NCBI GenBank assembly: GCA_019671005.1
Contig: CM033718.1
Location: 22,696,014 to 22,760,013, forward strand
DNA: 64,000 nt
Source of the DNA: Hibiscus mutabilis
Taxonomy: Eukaryota > Streptophyta > Magnoliopsida > Malvales > Malvaceae
Direction: 5' to 3'
The number at the start of each line of letters is the position of its first letter. Position 1 is the stretch's first letter. A program made the position numbers and the translations under genes. Shown piece after piece: positions 31,832 to 43,101 of this stretch. The notes beneath the pieces were generated by a model that searched no databases, was not told where the DNA came from, and saw only the letters and a program-made list of their open reading frames with translations.

Positions 31832-32080
31832 GGCATATGCTGTCGTGGCGACTGCTCCCAAAATTACCGAGGTGTGCGCGTCAAGGGCTGTCGAAGCGTC
31901 GAGGGTTGCCGAGGCATGCGCATCCATGGTTGCCGAGGCGTGCGCGTCAAGGGCTGTCGCGACGTTGAGAGTTGCCGAGGCGTGCGCATCCATGGTTTCT
32001 GAGGCGTGCGCATCAATGGTTGCCACAACGTCGAGAGTTATCGAGGCATGCGCATCCATGGTTACCGAGGCAACTAAAAG
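31832..32080 (-). repeat. In-frame 24 bp-based repeat in A1 pol linker (MDAHASAT octapeptide)
   Basis: The linker between RNase H and integrase contains six DAHAS units (about 31869-32060) with alternating MDAHASAT and LD-V-AT spacers. On the plus strand the unit is GTTGCCGAGGCATGCGCATC + CATG, a half-copy of the element's TTGCC palindrome. It is open in the polyprotein frame. A2 has about three such units at the same site. An Ala-rich flexible linker is the simplest reading. Confidence 0.85.
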
Positions 32081-32690
32081 TTACTCATCCGGGAATGCAT
32101 CGCATATCTCTAGATCCGCGTCCTCCTCCCTATTGCGTTCTAAATGTGATAAGTGATCGGCCACTTGATTTTCTGTTCCTTTCCTGTCTTAATTTCAATA
32201 TCAAATTCTTGTAAAAGTGATATCCAATGAATCAAATGAGGTTTGGCATCTTTTTTAGCAGATAGATATTTGATTTTCGAATGGTCCGTATGAACAATTA
32301 CCTTTGTACCAATCAAATAGGATCAGAACTTGTCAAATGCGAAAACTACAGCTAGTAACTCTTTCTTCGTTGTTGTGCAATTCACTTGAGCACTATTAAG
32401 AGTTTTACTAGCGTAGTATATCACATGAAAGGTCTTACCTGTGCGTTGTCCTAGGACTGCTCATATCGTAAAATCACTTGCATCACACATGAGCTCAAAA
32501 GGTAGCGTTCAATCTGGTGGAACGACAATGGGTGCCGAGGCAAGCTTTTCCTTTAGGGTTTTGAATGCTTGGGGTGCAAGAATCATCAAAATCGAAGACT
32601 TTATCCTGTTCAAGCAAATTGCACAAGGGTTTAGTGATTTTAGAAAAATTATGAATGAACCTCCTGTAAAAACCTGCATATCCAAGAAAG
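32081..32690 (-). pseudogene. A1 RNase H
   Basis: Frame-broken but clear by comparison with A2 (57926-57540): a start with CDASDF (catalytic Asp), the plus-strand counterpart of VIYYASKTLNSAQVNYTTTE near 32420-32380, VIVHTDHS near 32290, and the end DHLSHLERNREEDA near 32130. It removes RNA from the RNA-DNA hybrid. At least two frameshifts and stops. Confidence 0.75.
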
Positions 32691-33640
32691 CTTCAAATTC
32701 CTTTAACCAAACTTGGTGGGGGTAACCTCTCGATCACGTCCACCTTGGCTTTGTCTACCTCAATTCCCTTGGATGAAATCTTGTGGCTGAGCACTATTCC
32801 TTCATCTACCATAAAATGCCACTTCTCCCAATTGAGGACTAAATCAGTTTCTTCACATCTTGACAACACCTTCTCTAAATTGCCGAGGCAGCTGTCGAAG
32901 TCATTACCAAAAACATAAAAATCATCCATGAAGATCTCAAGGAAGTCTTCGACCATGTCTGAAAAGAGTGCCATCATGCATGTTTGGAAGGTTACCGTGG
33001 CGTTACATAATCTGAACGGCATCCTTCGGAAAGTATAAGTACCGTATGGGCATGTGAAGGTTGTCTTTTCTTGATATTCTGGTGCTATGGCAATTTGATT
33101 GTAACCTGAATAACCATCAAGAAAACAATAAAAGGGTTTACCTGCAAGACGGTCAAGCATTTGATCAATAAAGGGTAATGGGAAGTGATCTTTCCTAGTG
33201 GCTTTGTTTAGCTTTCGATAATCCATACAAACCCTCCAACCGGTCACAGTCCTGGTTGGAATGTGTTCATTGTTTTCATTACTTACCACCGTTATACCTC
33301 CCTTTTTCGGTACACATTGTACCGGACTTACCCATGTACTATGAGAGATAGGGTATATAATGCCAGCGTCAAGCCACTTGATGATTTCTTTCATTACAAC
33401 CCCTTTCATTGCATGATTCAGTCTCCTCTAGGCCTCAATCGAAGGTTTATGAACAAAATCTTGTGCATGCACACTGCCAGGCTAATTCCCTTCAAGTTGA
33501 CAATTGTCCACCCTATTGTCTTCTTGTGTAGCATCAACATTTTGATAAGCTTCTTTTCCTACTCAGGCTGTAACTTAGAAGAAATAATTACAGGCAATGT
33601 ATTATCGGTTCCTAAGTATGCATATTTTAGTTGCTCTGGC
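32691..33640 (-). pseudogene. A1 reverse transcriptase
   Basis: The frame 33409-32693 (239 residues) is the longest open RT piece in the window. It has WLDAGIIYPISHSTWVSPVQ, WRVCMDYRKLNKATRKDHFP, FYCFLDGYSGYNQIAIAPEY with the first Asp, MPFRLCNATVTFQTCMMALF, and FMDDF near 32934-32923. FMDDF in place of YVDD is normal for Athila. MPFRLCN instead of MPFGLCN is a substitution (A2 keeps Gly). The linker 33640-33410 carries the decayed stretch with HKKTIGWTIVNLKGIS. Confidence 0.9.
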
Positions 33641-34270
33641 AACTATTTCAACTCAAGAATTGGTGGTTGTTCAATAAAGGGCTTTTCGGGCTTACCTTCC
33701 TTACCTGAGTAATCCAGTGGTTCAAAGTATGTACATGGTCGATTGACTAGCCAATTTGCCTCTTCTTGTTGTTCCTCATCGACCGGTTCTTCATACTTCT
33801 CAGGTTCTCCTTGATCGGCAATGTAGTTGCCGAGGCAACTAAATTCCTCGTCGAAGTTAAACTCTGTCGTGGCATGAGGAAGTTGGCATTCTTCTGGTTC
33901 ATCAGCATGCCTTAGTGTTTGGAAAACATTTAGTTTAACTTGCTGGTCATTCACCCTCATTGCGAGTTCTCCCTGTTCAACATCGATCAAGGTTCTCCCT
34001 GTTGCTAGGAATGGTCTCCCGAGAATGATAGGTACATGCTCATCTGCTTCACAATCCAAAACAATAAAGTCAGCGGGAAAAATAAATTTATCAACTTTTA
34101 CCAGTATGTCTTCAATTTTCCCCTCAAGATGCACATAGGATCTGTCGGCTAGCTGTAGCATAACTGTTGTAGGTCTTGCCTCTCCGATTCCTAGTTTCTG
34201 AAAAACCGATTTAGGCATCAAGTTTATGCTAGCCCCAAGGTACTTTCCCGACATAGTGGTTTCCAATGGA
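33641..34270 (-). pseudogene. A1 aspartic protease, catalytic Asp lost
   Basis: The frame 34266-33643 reads GASINLMPKSVFQKLGIGE, TTVMLQLADRSYVHLEGKIE, VDKFIFPADFIVLDCEADEH and VPIILGRPFLATGRTLIDVE. The Asp-Leu-Gly active site is missing: A2 has CDLGASINLM, while A1 reads GKYLGASINLM because about 8 bp were lost near 34245. The frame exits before it. Downstream, EFSCLGNYIADQ is encoded by an exact TTGCC palindrome at 33827-33838. Confidence 0.85.
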
Positions 34271-36310
34271 ACAGGGTATTGTGAAACTTTCGAGATCCTT
34301 CAACTTAGGTGGCATACGATTGTGCAACATGGCCATGCATCCCTCTGTTGCGGCAACTGTTTCAAACGCTCCCAGCCTTGTTCTCTTGGACACAATGTCT
34401 TTAAGAAACTTGGCATAGTTCGACATTTGTTTAATTGCTTCCACCAATGGCAAGTTGATGTGGACTTGCTTTAGGATATCAAGAAACTTCTTGAATTGAT
34501 ATTCTTGCTTTTGTCGCTTCAACCTTTGTGGGAATGGTGGTGGAAGTCAGATATCTTCGATCCTTTCATTGGTTTGGAACCTGATTGATGGCATTGCCGG
34601 GACAACTGGAGTTGCCAAGGCATTATCAACTGGGGTTGTCGAGGCATGCTTATCGCAAGTTGCCAAGGCATCCTTATTATCGGTTGCCGAGGCATGCTTA
34701 TTGCCGGTTATCGTGGCAATTCCTGGTTCAGTATCTGAGGCCTTGCCGCTAGGTTCGTCTTGTTCTTTTTGTGGAGTTTTGTTTGATGAGCGGGCTTGAA
34801 CCTCTTTAAGTTGTTGGCCACTTCTAGTGGTGATCGCCTTACATTGCTCGTAGCAGTTCCTCTTGCGACTTCAGTATCGCTAGGTAGACCTCCTTGCGGT
34901 CTAGTATTCAAGTTTTGAGCAAATTGTCCGACTTGATTTTCCAATGATTTGATTGCCGCCTCTTGGTTTTGCAATCTCATATCGGTCCTGTTAATAAAAG
35001 CATCAATTCTTTTTATGAAGTTACTATTCTCAGCCATATAAGATTCAGTTTTCAACATAAAAGCATTGAGAAAACTTTCTAAAGAACTAGATGTTGTCGG
35101 TTGTTGCTGCGGCAACTGTTGCCATGGCATATTCTGCTGGAATCCCGATGCTTGTGCATTCTGATTGTTCTAGTTTAGTGCATTGCTGGGATTACTCCAT
35201 GAAAAATTTTGGTGCTTCTTCCAAGCTAGATTGTATGTATTGGACATCACATTGTTGGTCCGGTTGTAATTCCCCACATAGAAGCTGGATTTCGGATTCT
35301 GCATACATTTAGAAGAATCATGGTTACCACCACATAACTCACAAAAAGAATCCATTACCTTGACCTCATGTGTGTTGTTTGGTTTCTGTATGTTTTGGAC
35401 CATCTTGGTTAAACTGGCCAATTGTGCCGAAATTGAGTCTGATGATCCTAGTTCATGTATTATGGCTTGGCGTGTAACTCCTCCTCTTCTAGTAGAGGGG
35501 AATTGATAGTCATTCTTGGCAAGCCTATTTAGAATTTGCATTGCTTCCTCTGGCGACTTATCTAGGAGTATGCCATTTGCCGAGGCATCTAGCATCATCC
35601 TTGTTGGTGTATTCACGGCGTTGTAAAACATTGTTACTTGTGTCCACACTAGGAATCCGTGTAAGGGGCATTTGTGTAGAAGTTCTCTGTATTGCTCCCA
35701 AGCCTCGTACATGGATTCATCATCTGCCTGCCGAAAAGAAGTAATGTCGTTACGAAGCTTATCAGTCAAATTTGTAGGATTAAACCGAGCAAGGACATCA
35801 CGACAAAGATCAGTCTAAGATCCTATTGATCTGACAGGAATGCTATTCAACCATGCTTTCGCCCTATCCCTCAGTGAATAGGGGAATAATCTTAATTGTA
35901 AAACATCAGGGTGACTCCGTGTATTTTGAACGAGTTGCAAATCTCGAGGAAAGATTTAAGATGTTGTCGTGCATCTTTAGTTGCTGAGCCGCCAAATTAA
36001 CCAATTGTGTTGATCATATTAAACATCACCGGTTTCAACTCAAAGTGGTCAGCTTCAATTTCAGGTGCGACAACTCCTGGATTAAGTCCATCAAGATCTT
36101 CTTCAAGATAGTCTCGAATAGTTCTGTTTCGTGCAAGAATCACTCCTCCTGCTGATGGAACATCTTGATTTATATTGCCGTCTTCATTAGCCATTGCTAC
36201 TCTTAACCTTCGTCTAAGTCTTTGTAAGGTTCGTTCAATTTTTGGATCAAAGGGATATTCTGGTGTAATCGGTCTCGCCCTGGTCATATACCCATGCAAA
36301 ACCAAAGTTT
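34271..36310 (-). pseudogene. A1 gag
   Basis: Begins near 36305, about 77 bp after the primer site. N-terminus: MTRARPITPEYPFDPKIERT and DHFELKPVMFNMINTIG, ending at a CAA-to-TAA stop (35996). Capsid: NDITSFRQADDESMYEAWEQ, CPLHGFLVWTQVTMFYNAVN. A zinc-knuckle-like CELCGGNHDSSKC follows at about 35340. A second stop (CAG to TAG) lies near 35170; then QQQPTTSSSLESFLNAFMLK, NQEAAIKSLENQVGQFAQNL (coiled-coil-like) and, to 34229, MKRQKQEYQFKKFLDILKQV before the protease. A frame break lies at about 35770-35990. Palindromic TTGCC/GGCA motifs are inserted at 34590-34740 and 35090-35130. Confidence 0.85.
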
Positions 36311-36381
36311 GTTAGCCCTTTGAATCTTAAACAAGAAAAATAAAAAGTGCAAGAAAATAAAAACAAAGTCGCTATTGCCAA

Positions 36382-36399
36382 TCCCCGGCAACGGCGCCA
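36382..36399 (-). other. A1 primer-binding site (tRNA-Asp)
   Basis: The minus strand reads TGGCGCCGTTGCCGGGGA, complementary to the 3' end of plant tRNA-Asp, six bases inside the 5' LTR. It is perfect over 18 bases. Confidence 0.95.
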
Positions 36400-36405
36400 A
36401 AAACT

Positions 36406-37936
36406 TGTTGCACGTAATAAGTGCTACGCAATTGTGCAAGTATACACGTCGCAAGTTATAGTATAAAAGATATCGTCTCCACAGGGATTGGTGCCACTTC
36501 AAGAATCTAATCTCTTTCACTGTAAAAAGTAAAAACACAAGTAGAAGATTATAGGAGTTTAACTAATAACTAATCTAGAAAGCAAATAAGTAAAATAATA
36601 GAAGAGATCAAATGAGAGAGATAGGCCAGGTTATCGTGAGTTGAGGTGTGATAGCCGATTGGATCGTCTTGGTAAAAGAGGGCAAGGGCAACTCAGTTGC
36701 CGTGGCAACTTGCACAATGGGGGTTGCCTTGGCAACTAATCGATGGTTGCTTGGGCGACTAGTTGGGCAACTACTTGGGCGTCTGGGCATCAACCTTCAA
36801 GGTTCGGCAGAGCGTTCTTCAATGGTTTCTTCTTATCCCTAAGTCAAAACTCTAGCTACTTGTGCATGCCTTGATAATACATCCTTGCGTGAATCAAGGG
36901 TGAACAACAACCAATCTTGCGCTCTTCTTAGCCGTTGAAATCCTTGACTTATTCCTAAGCCGGATTAATCTTCACCATCAATAGATTGAATAAAGATCAT
37001 ATTCATTCGTTTCTTGAATCTAACTCTCCCGATATTAGATAAATAGATGAAGTTACGAGATCCTCTCCCAATTCACTTGCAAACAAGAATAAGAACCAAG
37101 AACAAATTAACCTTGAATAGAAAAGTGCAAACTCTTATTACCTAAACAAAATCCAATAGTTTCTCACAAACACAAGACACAATAACCTTAGCCAAAAAGA
37201 TTTAGTTCATGGCTAGGTTCCAAAGAAACACAAGATAAAGAATCCCTAGCATGAACCTAATTGAACAAGAAAGAAAAAAAATGAAGAATAGATGGAGCTT
37301 TGTCGAAATCCTCCTTGCCCTTGATTTTGTCGAAAATTCTCTCTTCTCTCCCCCTTGGAGTTGACAGCATGGCCTCTAATTTATAGGGCTAGGTCAAAGT
37401 CCTTCCTTGAGGAGGAAGTTAAGTTGGAGTTAAATTATCTTTAAAGAATATAGTTCTTTATTATAATTATATTCCTTCTAGAACTTCTCCTATCTTCTTG
37501 GAATTTAATTCTTCTTTAACATCTTCATGGAAATCAAACTCCTTTGGGATTTAGCTTTGCTCTACGTCATCTTGGGCTTGTCTAGTCATCCATTTCGACT
37601 ACCATATCACCTTATTCTTTGTCGACAATTGCCTTGGCAACTGGCTTGGTGTCTCCTTCATGCATTGCCCTGGCAACTAGCTCCGCATCTCCTTCATGCA
37701 TTGCCTTGGCAACTAGCTCTAGCCTTGCTTTGGCAAGTGATCCTGCACATACACAAAAAACACACCAAAGCAGCATCCTTTCTCACAAAAACAACCAAGT
37801 TATGTAATCAAGCTCAACGATGGAAGGAAACATGGATTAATGCATGAATGACTAATTATGTAACTAATATGAGCCTAAGTCTAACAATAATATGAGTAAA
37901 AAAGGTAAGAAAAATAGTACTTTTGAACACTTATCA
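36406..37936 (-). repeat. A1 5' LTR
   Basis: 1531 bp. It ends with CTTATCA at 37936, followed by the target duplication CTTTG. Exact TTGCCNNGGCAA palindromes lie at 36697, 36724, 37629, 37665 and 37701; the last three are spaced exactly 36 bp. A 16 bp palindrome-like AGTTGCCGTGGCAACT sits at 36695-36710. Confidence 0.95.
37377..37386 (-). promoter_or_regulatory. Candidate TATA box of A1 5' LTR
   Basis: The minus-strand CTATAAATTA lies 550 bp into the LTR and is preserved in A2 (52620-52629) but deleted from the A1 3' LTR. It is the best candidate for the LTR promoter. Confidence 0.5.
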
Positions 37937-37941
37937 CTTTG
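37937..37941. repeat. Right target-site duplication of A1 (CTTTG)
   Basis: Pairs with 26309-26313. Confidence 0.9.
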
Positions 37942-38308
37942 CATGTGGGTTTTTGTTTTTAGGAGGCTTGGCATAAACCCAGCTCTTCTTCACTTTGCAT
38001 AAGTTGAAAAGGGCTAAGTATTCCTCGAATGTAGGCATCATATCTTCTTTATTAAAAGGGAAGCAACAATATCCTGGATTCCAAAATTGAACCAAGGCTT
38101 TCAGAAGCTGTTCATCGACCTTCACATACAAGAGATAGGCTATGTCACCGTAGACTTCATGGAACAACTGCTTAGTCTCATAATCAAAGTGCTCACAGAT
38201 TTCTCGCAATTCTTGCACATTGTTCTGTTTAATGCTGACATGGGCATATTCTGAAGTCTCTGTCTCATGATCAGCTAGCAGGCTGTCTCCAAATGTTCGC
38301 TGATTCAT
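37942..38308 (-). pseudogene. B ORF1, N-terminal part (plant mobile domain-like)
   Basis: The frame starts at 38308 (MNQRTFGDSLLADHETETSE). It has ICEHFDYETKQLFHEVYGDI, LLKALVQFWNPGYCCFPFNK and MPTFEEYLALFNL, then runs into the A1 target duplication at WVYAKPPKNKNPHAK. These are the first helices of the mobile-domain-like protein whose remainder lies at 26308 and below. The start Met is plausible because the leader upstream is non-coding. Function is unknown. The split by A1 alone would abolish it. Confidence 0.75.
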
Positions 38309-39016
38309 CTCGGACCAATGTCAAACCTTTGCATTCTAATCTTCACTTTTTAAATTCTTCCGTCCATAACAAGAGTTTTTCAAATTTGTAATGAATGGTT
38401 ACGGAAAACAACAAGACAAGGGGAACACATATTAGAATCAAGAAAACATAGAGTATTCACAACAATTTCACAAAAAATTATGGGCAGCACATTCCAATAC
38501 TCCAGGACATGTCTCCCTTTATTACCTAAACCCTAGGTTTTCTGCATGGCTCTATTGGGGTGAGCTATAAGTTCTCAAACGGTTGAGTTCTAAAAGGTAC
38601 CCGAGCTATCCTCACTATCCCCTACTAAGGGTAGCAAGGCCCCTGGTTCTCACCCATTATAGGTTTCAATCGAACCAAGTTCAACTCAAGAGGACTCACT
38701 TCCTATGTCTTCTCGAAGAATCAGTATCCTTACGAAGACATGAGGCATATGAGTCTCGAAGGTACTTGCTAGGCTCATACGGAGAATCAATATTCTGACA
38801 TGAGCAAAGCGTTTTCCCCTCACTTAACAATTGGGTGGAGCTCGAGAATATACCTTTTTTCAACAATTTTTTTAAATGTGTAAAATAGAATTACATTCAT
38901 TAAGCGGACGAATAAATTGAAAACTTTGTGAACTTGCAAATTCCTTTTTAAAAAAACATTTTGAAAACAATTTGTGGCCAGACCACCCTCTTTTGTTTTT
39001 TTAGAAAAAACAAAAT
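38309..39016 (-). other. B 5' leader
   Basis: No gene is seen. It lies between the primer site and ORF1. Two related stretches, CGAAGAATCAGTATCCTTAC near 38712 and CGGAGAATCAATATTCTGAC near 38778 (plus strand), hint at a short internal duplication. It probably holds packaging signals. Confidence 0.5.
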
Positions 39017-39034
39017 GTCCCAGAGGAGTCGCCA
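39017..39034 (-). other. B primer-binding site (TGGCGACTCC-type)
   Basis: The minus strand reads TGGCGACTCCTCTGGGAC, three bases inside the LTR. Primer sites of this form are usual in Tat/Ogre elements and are attributed to tRNA-Arg. That tRNA assignment is from memory of the lineage. Confidence 0.65.
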
Positions 39035-39037
39035 AGC

Positions 39038-41507
39038 AGTCACAACCTTTTTTAGGAGTCTTGACGTTTTGGAAAAACTTTATAAAATCACGGAGTCGCC
39101 ACCAATCTTTTTTTTTGAAAAAAATGTGATTGGATCACTTTTTAAAACAAGGGTATTTTGATAAAAATGTTTTATTTATCAAAATAACATTTTGGTCCAC
39201 GAAAAACAAAGAAAATAGGTTCGGGGGTCAGTTACGTATGGGGAAGGGTTAGCACCCCCACAACGTCCAAAAATTGGTACCTAATTGATTTCAAAAAGAC
39301 ATTTTTAAAACTGGAATTTGCAAGTTCACCACATTTCAATCTATTTGTCCACAAAAATGAATGTAAATCTATTTTAACGGCCTTATCGCCTGAGAAATAA
39401 ACTTTAATCACTGCCAACACTCCTGCGCTAACCCGTCATTCCCGTTTGATAAGACACCGCATCAATTAAGTTTTCACTTTTTTAATAAATCAACAAGAAA
39501 ATTTAATGTGTTAAAGTCTTTTAATTAAAATCTAAATAGTGAATAATCCTAAAGAAATGAGTATATTCCTTTTAATTTTTAATGTTATAATATAATTTAG
39601 TGTGTGTTATTGAAAATGAAGAATGTTTTACAAACATGTCTCTAATCTAAGTTTTAAGTTCCTAATCCTAAGGTTTAACATACATACAAATATATACATA
39701 AAAGGCATAAAAGAAATAATTAATTAAATAAATAAATAAGTAATTACTTAAAATTAAATAAAGAAAAAAAGGATTTGCTTTTATATATTTTTAAAAAATA
39801 GAAAATCTAAATCAGGGACTAATTTGAAAGAAAGTAAAATTTGGAGGTTAATTTGAAAACAATTTAAAATTTGGTACCGAATTGAAAAGAAAAAGGACGA
39901 AATTGAAACAATTGAAAATCGAAGAGCTACGACGCAAGATCCGGGAAAGAAAGGCGCGGGTTATATTCGGGTTGGGTCAAACGAGTCACTATAAATAATA
40001 AAAATTATAACAGATTTCATTTCATCCTTATTCATCAAAATAGATCAAAAACCGCCCTTTAAAATTTTCTCTGTAATTTCATCGTGTTCTTTATTTTATG
40101 AAGAACACGATGAACATTCGCCATGCCGGCCCCTTCCACCGGCACCGACCGCAATTGTCGGCGGTGAAATTCCCAGATTTTGATCAATTTTCTAGATTCT
40201 GACGACCTCAAAATCGTATTTTCCACCAGATTTTACATCAAAACTAAATTTCTCGGCGTTTCAACAAGAAAACAAGGTAAAAAAATAATTCCTTTCTTAT
40301 TTATTTAATCCGAAACAAAAAGTAAATAGATAGAAAAAAATTTCCAGAACTTGCTTCTCTTTATTACTTCTGAACACTGATTACAAACTGCTTGCTTCTA
40401 CAAATTCCGAATGCTAGTATGTCTACTATAATTGCTATGTGTAATTCTTGTGAAATTGTTGTCTGTCCATCATTGTCGTTACATGAATTACAAAGGGGTT
40501 TTTTATAGTACAAGAATTGCTTGAATTGAATCCCTAATTTCTTCCCTAGATTATCTCAAATTGCTTGATCTTTGCAAGAGGCTTCAATTTAGGGATTGAC
40601 CATTTCCCTTTCGGTTCTGATTTTGCCTTTTACATATCCAATTGTAGCTTGATTCTTGCTAGGGATTTGAATTAGGGATTATCCCTTCCCGTTTTTGCTT
40701 ATGGTTTTTCAGCTAGGGCTTTGATTTAGGGATTTTAATTCCCTTTTGTCTTTATCTTGGATTGCTGGGTTCTGATTTAGGGATTTGACCCTGTTGCTCC
40801 TTTGTTTACATGTTTCCGATGATTCAGACGGTGCTGGCGAGGAACAATCGGAGCGAGTGAAGTGTCGAAGAAGATGAAGTGATCGGTCGGAGCTGGAACA
40901 TCATGTGCGTGGCTGCCATGCGCGAGTGGTGATCCGCGTGAACTCCCTGAAGCGATCTGAGCCATTGGATTGCATCTTGATCGAATGACTGAGAAGTTGA
41001 GGCACTATATCATCCCCAGATGGCATGATCTACACCGTTGGATCAGCCCCTTGATCCAACGGTCCTGCTTCAGCTGCGTAGAAAGATGACAGGATTAGGG
41101 TTTTTGGGTTATAAATGGGATAGCCGGCCCTTTGTATAATGTATAAGCCTTTTGTGTTTTTTATAAGTTAATGGACTCTATTTAATCTAATGGATCTTTT
41201 TATTTAAATGGCCTATCTATTTATTATATATTTTTTATTTTTGATAACTTATTATATTAACTACTAACTATGATACTAATATACAACCTAAATTAATTCT
41301 AACTATCACAATATACTAACAATTATATTATACGAAACCTAAACTATTCTAACATTAATACTTACCACTATAACTAAGTTATCAATACTATACCTAACTA
41401 CATTATCAATAACATTTACATCTATAATGTTATCAATATTACATAACTACAATACATTAATACTAAATTAACATAACTAAAACAAAGGTGGAAATCTACT
41501 GACAACA
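39038..41507 (-). repeat. B 5' LTR
   Basis: Starts (minus strand) TGTTGTCAGTAG at 41507. The inner end is near 39038, with the canonical CA apparently mutated. It contains the Tat block GGGGGTGCTAACCCTTCCC (39241-39260, minus) and a candidate TATA, ACTATAAAAAA (40499-40509, minus). Co-linear with the 3' LTR from 39569 rightward. Frames such as 40965-40777 show no domain. Confidence 0.85.
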
Positions 41508-42960
41508 TGGTGCGGCGGAGGGATGTTGATGTGTATTGGTCAAATTGGTACAACAGAGAGAATATCGATCCAAGGAAATCATTGAGTATTGCTATTGACA
41601 ATTGACGTGAAATAATGCTATTAATTATTGTTGTGAAACATTTTCGTTGATTATTGTTACCATGTTGATCATAGATGCCATGTTATATGTTGAGCATGAT
41701 AATTATGCCATGTTGAATCATATGCCTTTTGTTAGCATGGTTAGAATTGTCATCGAAGCATGTTGGATTGCATACCATGCTCATTCATTGTTACTGCTAC
41801 CTCACTTAGACTATAAGTCTAATGCATTCATCTTCCACATTTCAGGTTAAGAAAGTATATCGGATCGAGATCGGAGCTAGTTGGAAGTTCGGTAAGTCAC
41901 CTCAAGCTTAGAGTAATGTGTTTTGTCCTTATGAACTCCTAGAATGGTGGCAAAGTAGTTAAACTAGTGGTATATGGTATATTTGTTATATGTGTATTGC
42001 CTATGTTATGTATAGGTCTTAAAGGCCCAAAATGATAGGTTGGTTTTGGTTAAAAGTGGCTTAAAGTGAATATTTGGCTTAAAAGGGTGAAAACCTAGTA
42101 AATGGATTCATATTGACATGAAAATTGGCATGCTAGTAGATTAAATGGCTATAAACTTGTTGATAAAGTTTCATTGCATTTGGGCATTGTTTGGTATGTT
42201 AATTCAAATAAAAACCAGCTAAAATCTGTCATTATAGGACAGGGCGTATCGATACAGGTGATGGTGTATCGATACGGTCTTGCCTGATTGGCCTGGTCAA
42301 CATGAGTCAAAAGGGGCGTATTGATACTACCTAGGGCATATCGGTATGGATTTTGGTCACTAGAATCTAGAAAAAATTAAAGGTATCAGTACGGTAATAT
42401 AGTGTATCGATACGAAGTAAACGTAGTCAATCTGTATCGATACGGTCCCAGCTATATCGATACGGGCTTATTTCATTTGAATCTAGAATCCTTCACTTAG
42501 TTATGGTGTATCGATATGGTCTCATGGGCATCGATACAGTGGCAGGTAAATTAGTATATGTGATAAAGAACAACTTTTAAATTTTTGCAATATAGTCACT
42601 GAAATCTTATAAGCCTAATTGATAGGGCTAATGAACTCTAATTAGCATGAAATTTTTAGGCTCACTATCATTGCATTGAATTTCATTGTGGTATTATTAA
42701 TTATAGAAACGGTCCCCTAAATTATTAGATTTACAGCTTAGTCCCTAAAACTTGTAAGAGTTATAAATCAGTCCTAATTGAAGGATTATTATTCCATACA
42801 TGATAAATTAGACTAATGCTTATACTTGGTAATGTTTAAAGAGTATAATATAGATTGAATGTTGGCCATTGATTGAAATTTTATAGCACCAATCACTGTA
42901 TGGTTCAATGGTAGTGCGCTCTGACCTGATTCTCAACCAGGCCAGGAAGGGGGAGTTATA
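41508..42960 (+). repeat. C1 5' LTR, right part
   Basis: Resumes with GGTGCGGCGGAGGGATG (C2 counterpart near 45622). It holds exact GTATCGATAC palindromes at 42246, 42266, 42404 and 42434 and at least six near variants between 42318 and 42537. It ends GTTATA (C2 ends GTTACA), preceded by a stem-loop CCTGATTCTCAACCAGG. Confidence 0.85.
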
Positions 42961-42964
42961 TTTG

Positions 42965-42982
42965 TGGTATTAGAGCTAGAGT
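42965..42982 (+). other. C1 primer-binding site (initiator tRNA-Met)
   Basis: TGGTATTAGAGCTAGAGTTT differs slightly from the canonical TGGTATCAGAGC, the complement of plant initiator tRNA-Met. Four bases separate it from the LTR. Confidence 0.85.
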
Positions 42983-43101
42983 TTAGTCGGTTTTGGACAA
43001 AACTGAGGCTTGTTGTATTGATTATTGTGTTACTTTGCAAAGTATGAGTTATTTTATTGTATTTTGTGACTTGCTGGCTAATCCGATCTCTTTACTTATA
43101 G

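Larger units (their letters stand above)
26314..37936 (-). mobile_element. Element A1: full-length Athila-like Ty3/gypsy element
   Basis: Two LTRs (26314-27585 and 36406-37936) enclose, on the minus strand, a tRNA-Asp primer site, gag, protease, RT, RNase H, integrase, an additional 3' ORF and a PPT. The target duplication is CTTTG. The LTR ends are TGATAAGTG... and ...CGCAACA. The FMDDF RT motif, the protease style GASINLMP and the third ORF place it with Athila. A1 lies inside B ORF1 and is therefore younger than B. It is dead: gag has Gln-to-stop changes, the protease lost its catalytic Asp, the integrase Glu is Lys, and the 3' ORF has a Trp-to-stop change. Confidence 0.95.
12957..41507 (-). 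mobile_element. Element B: Tat-lineage Ty3/gypsy element with extra ORF1 and captured ARGONAUTE fragment
   Basis: Reading leftward on the minus strand: 5' LTR (41507-39038), primer site, leader, ORF1 with a plant-mobile-domain-like region and coiled coil, gag, protease with G-patch-like tail, RT, degenerate RNase H, a second archaeal-type RNase H, integrase, an AGO-like fragment, a 34 bp tandem array, PPT and 3' LTR (14882-12957). An ORF before gag and two RNase H domains are hallmarks of the Tat/Ogre group. Without the A1 insertion (11.6 kb) B is about 16.9 kb. The 3' LTR has lost about 530 bp at its outer end, so no target duplication survives. All coding parts have frameshifts or stops. 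Confidence 0.9.

Noticed and set aside
31845..32156. Plus-strand Ala-rich frame of 103 codons
   Set aside because: Complement of the MDAHASAT linker repeat in A1 pol; the minus frame is continuous with integrase.
42905..42945. tRNA-like sequence GGTTCAATGGTAGTGCGCTC
   Set aside because: It is part of the C1 LTR end, has a counterpart in the C2 LTR, and cannot form acceptor and T arms.
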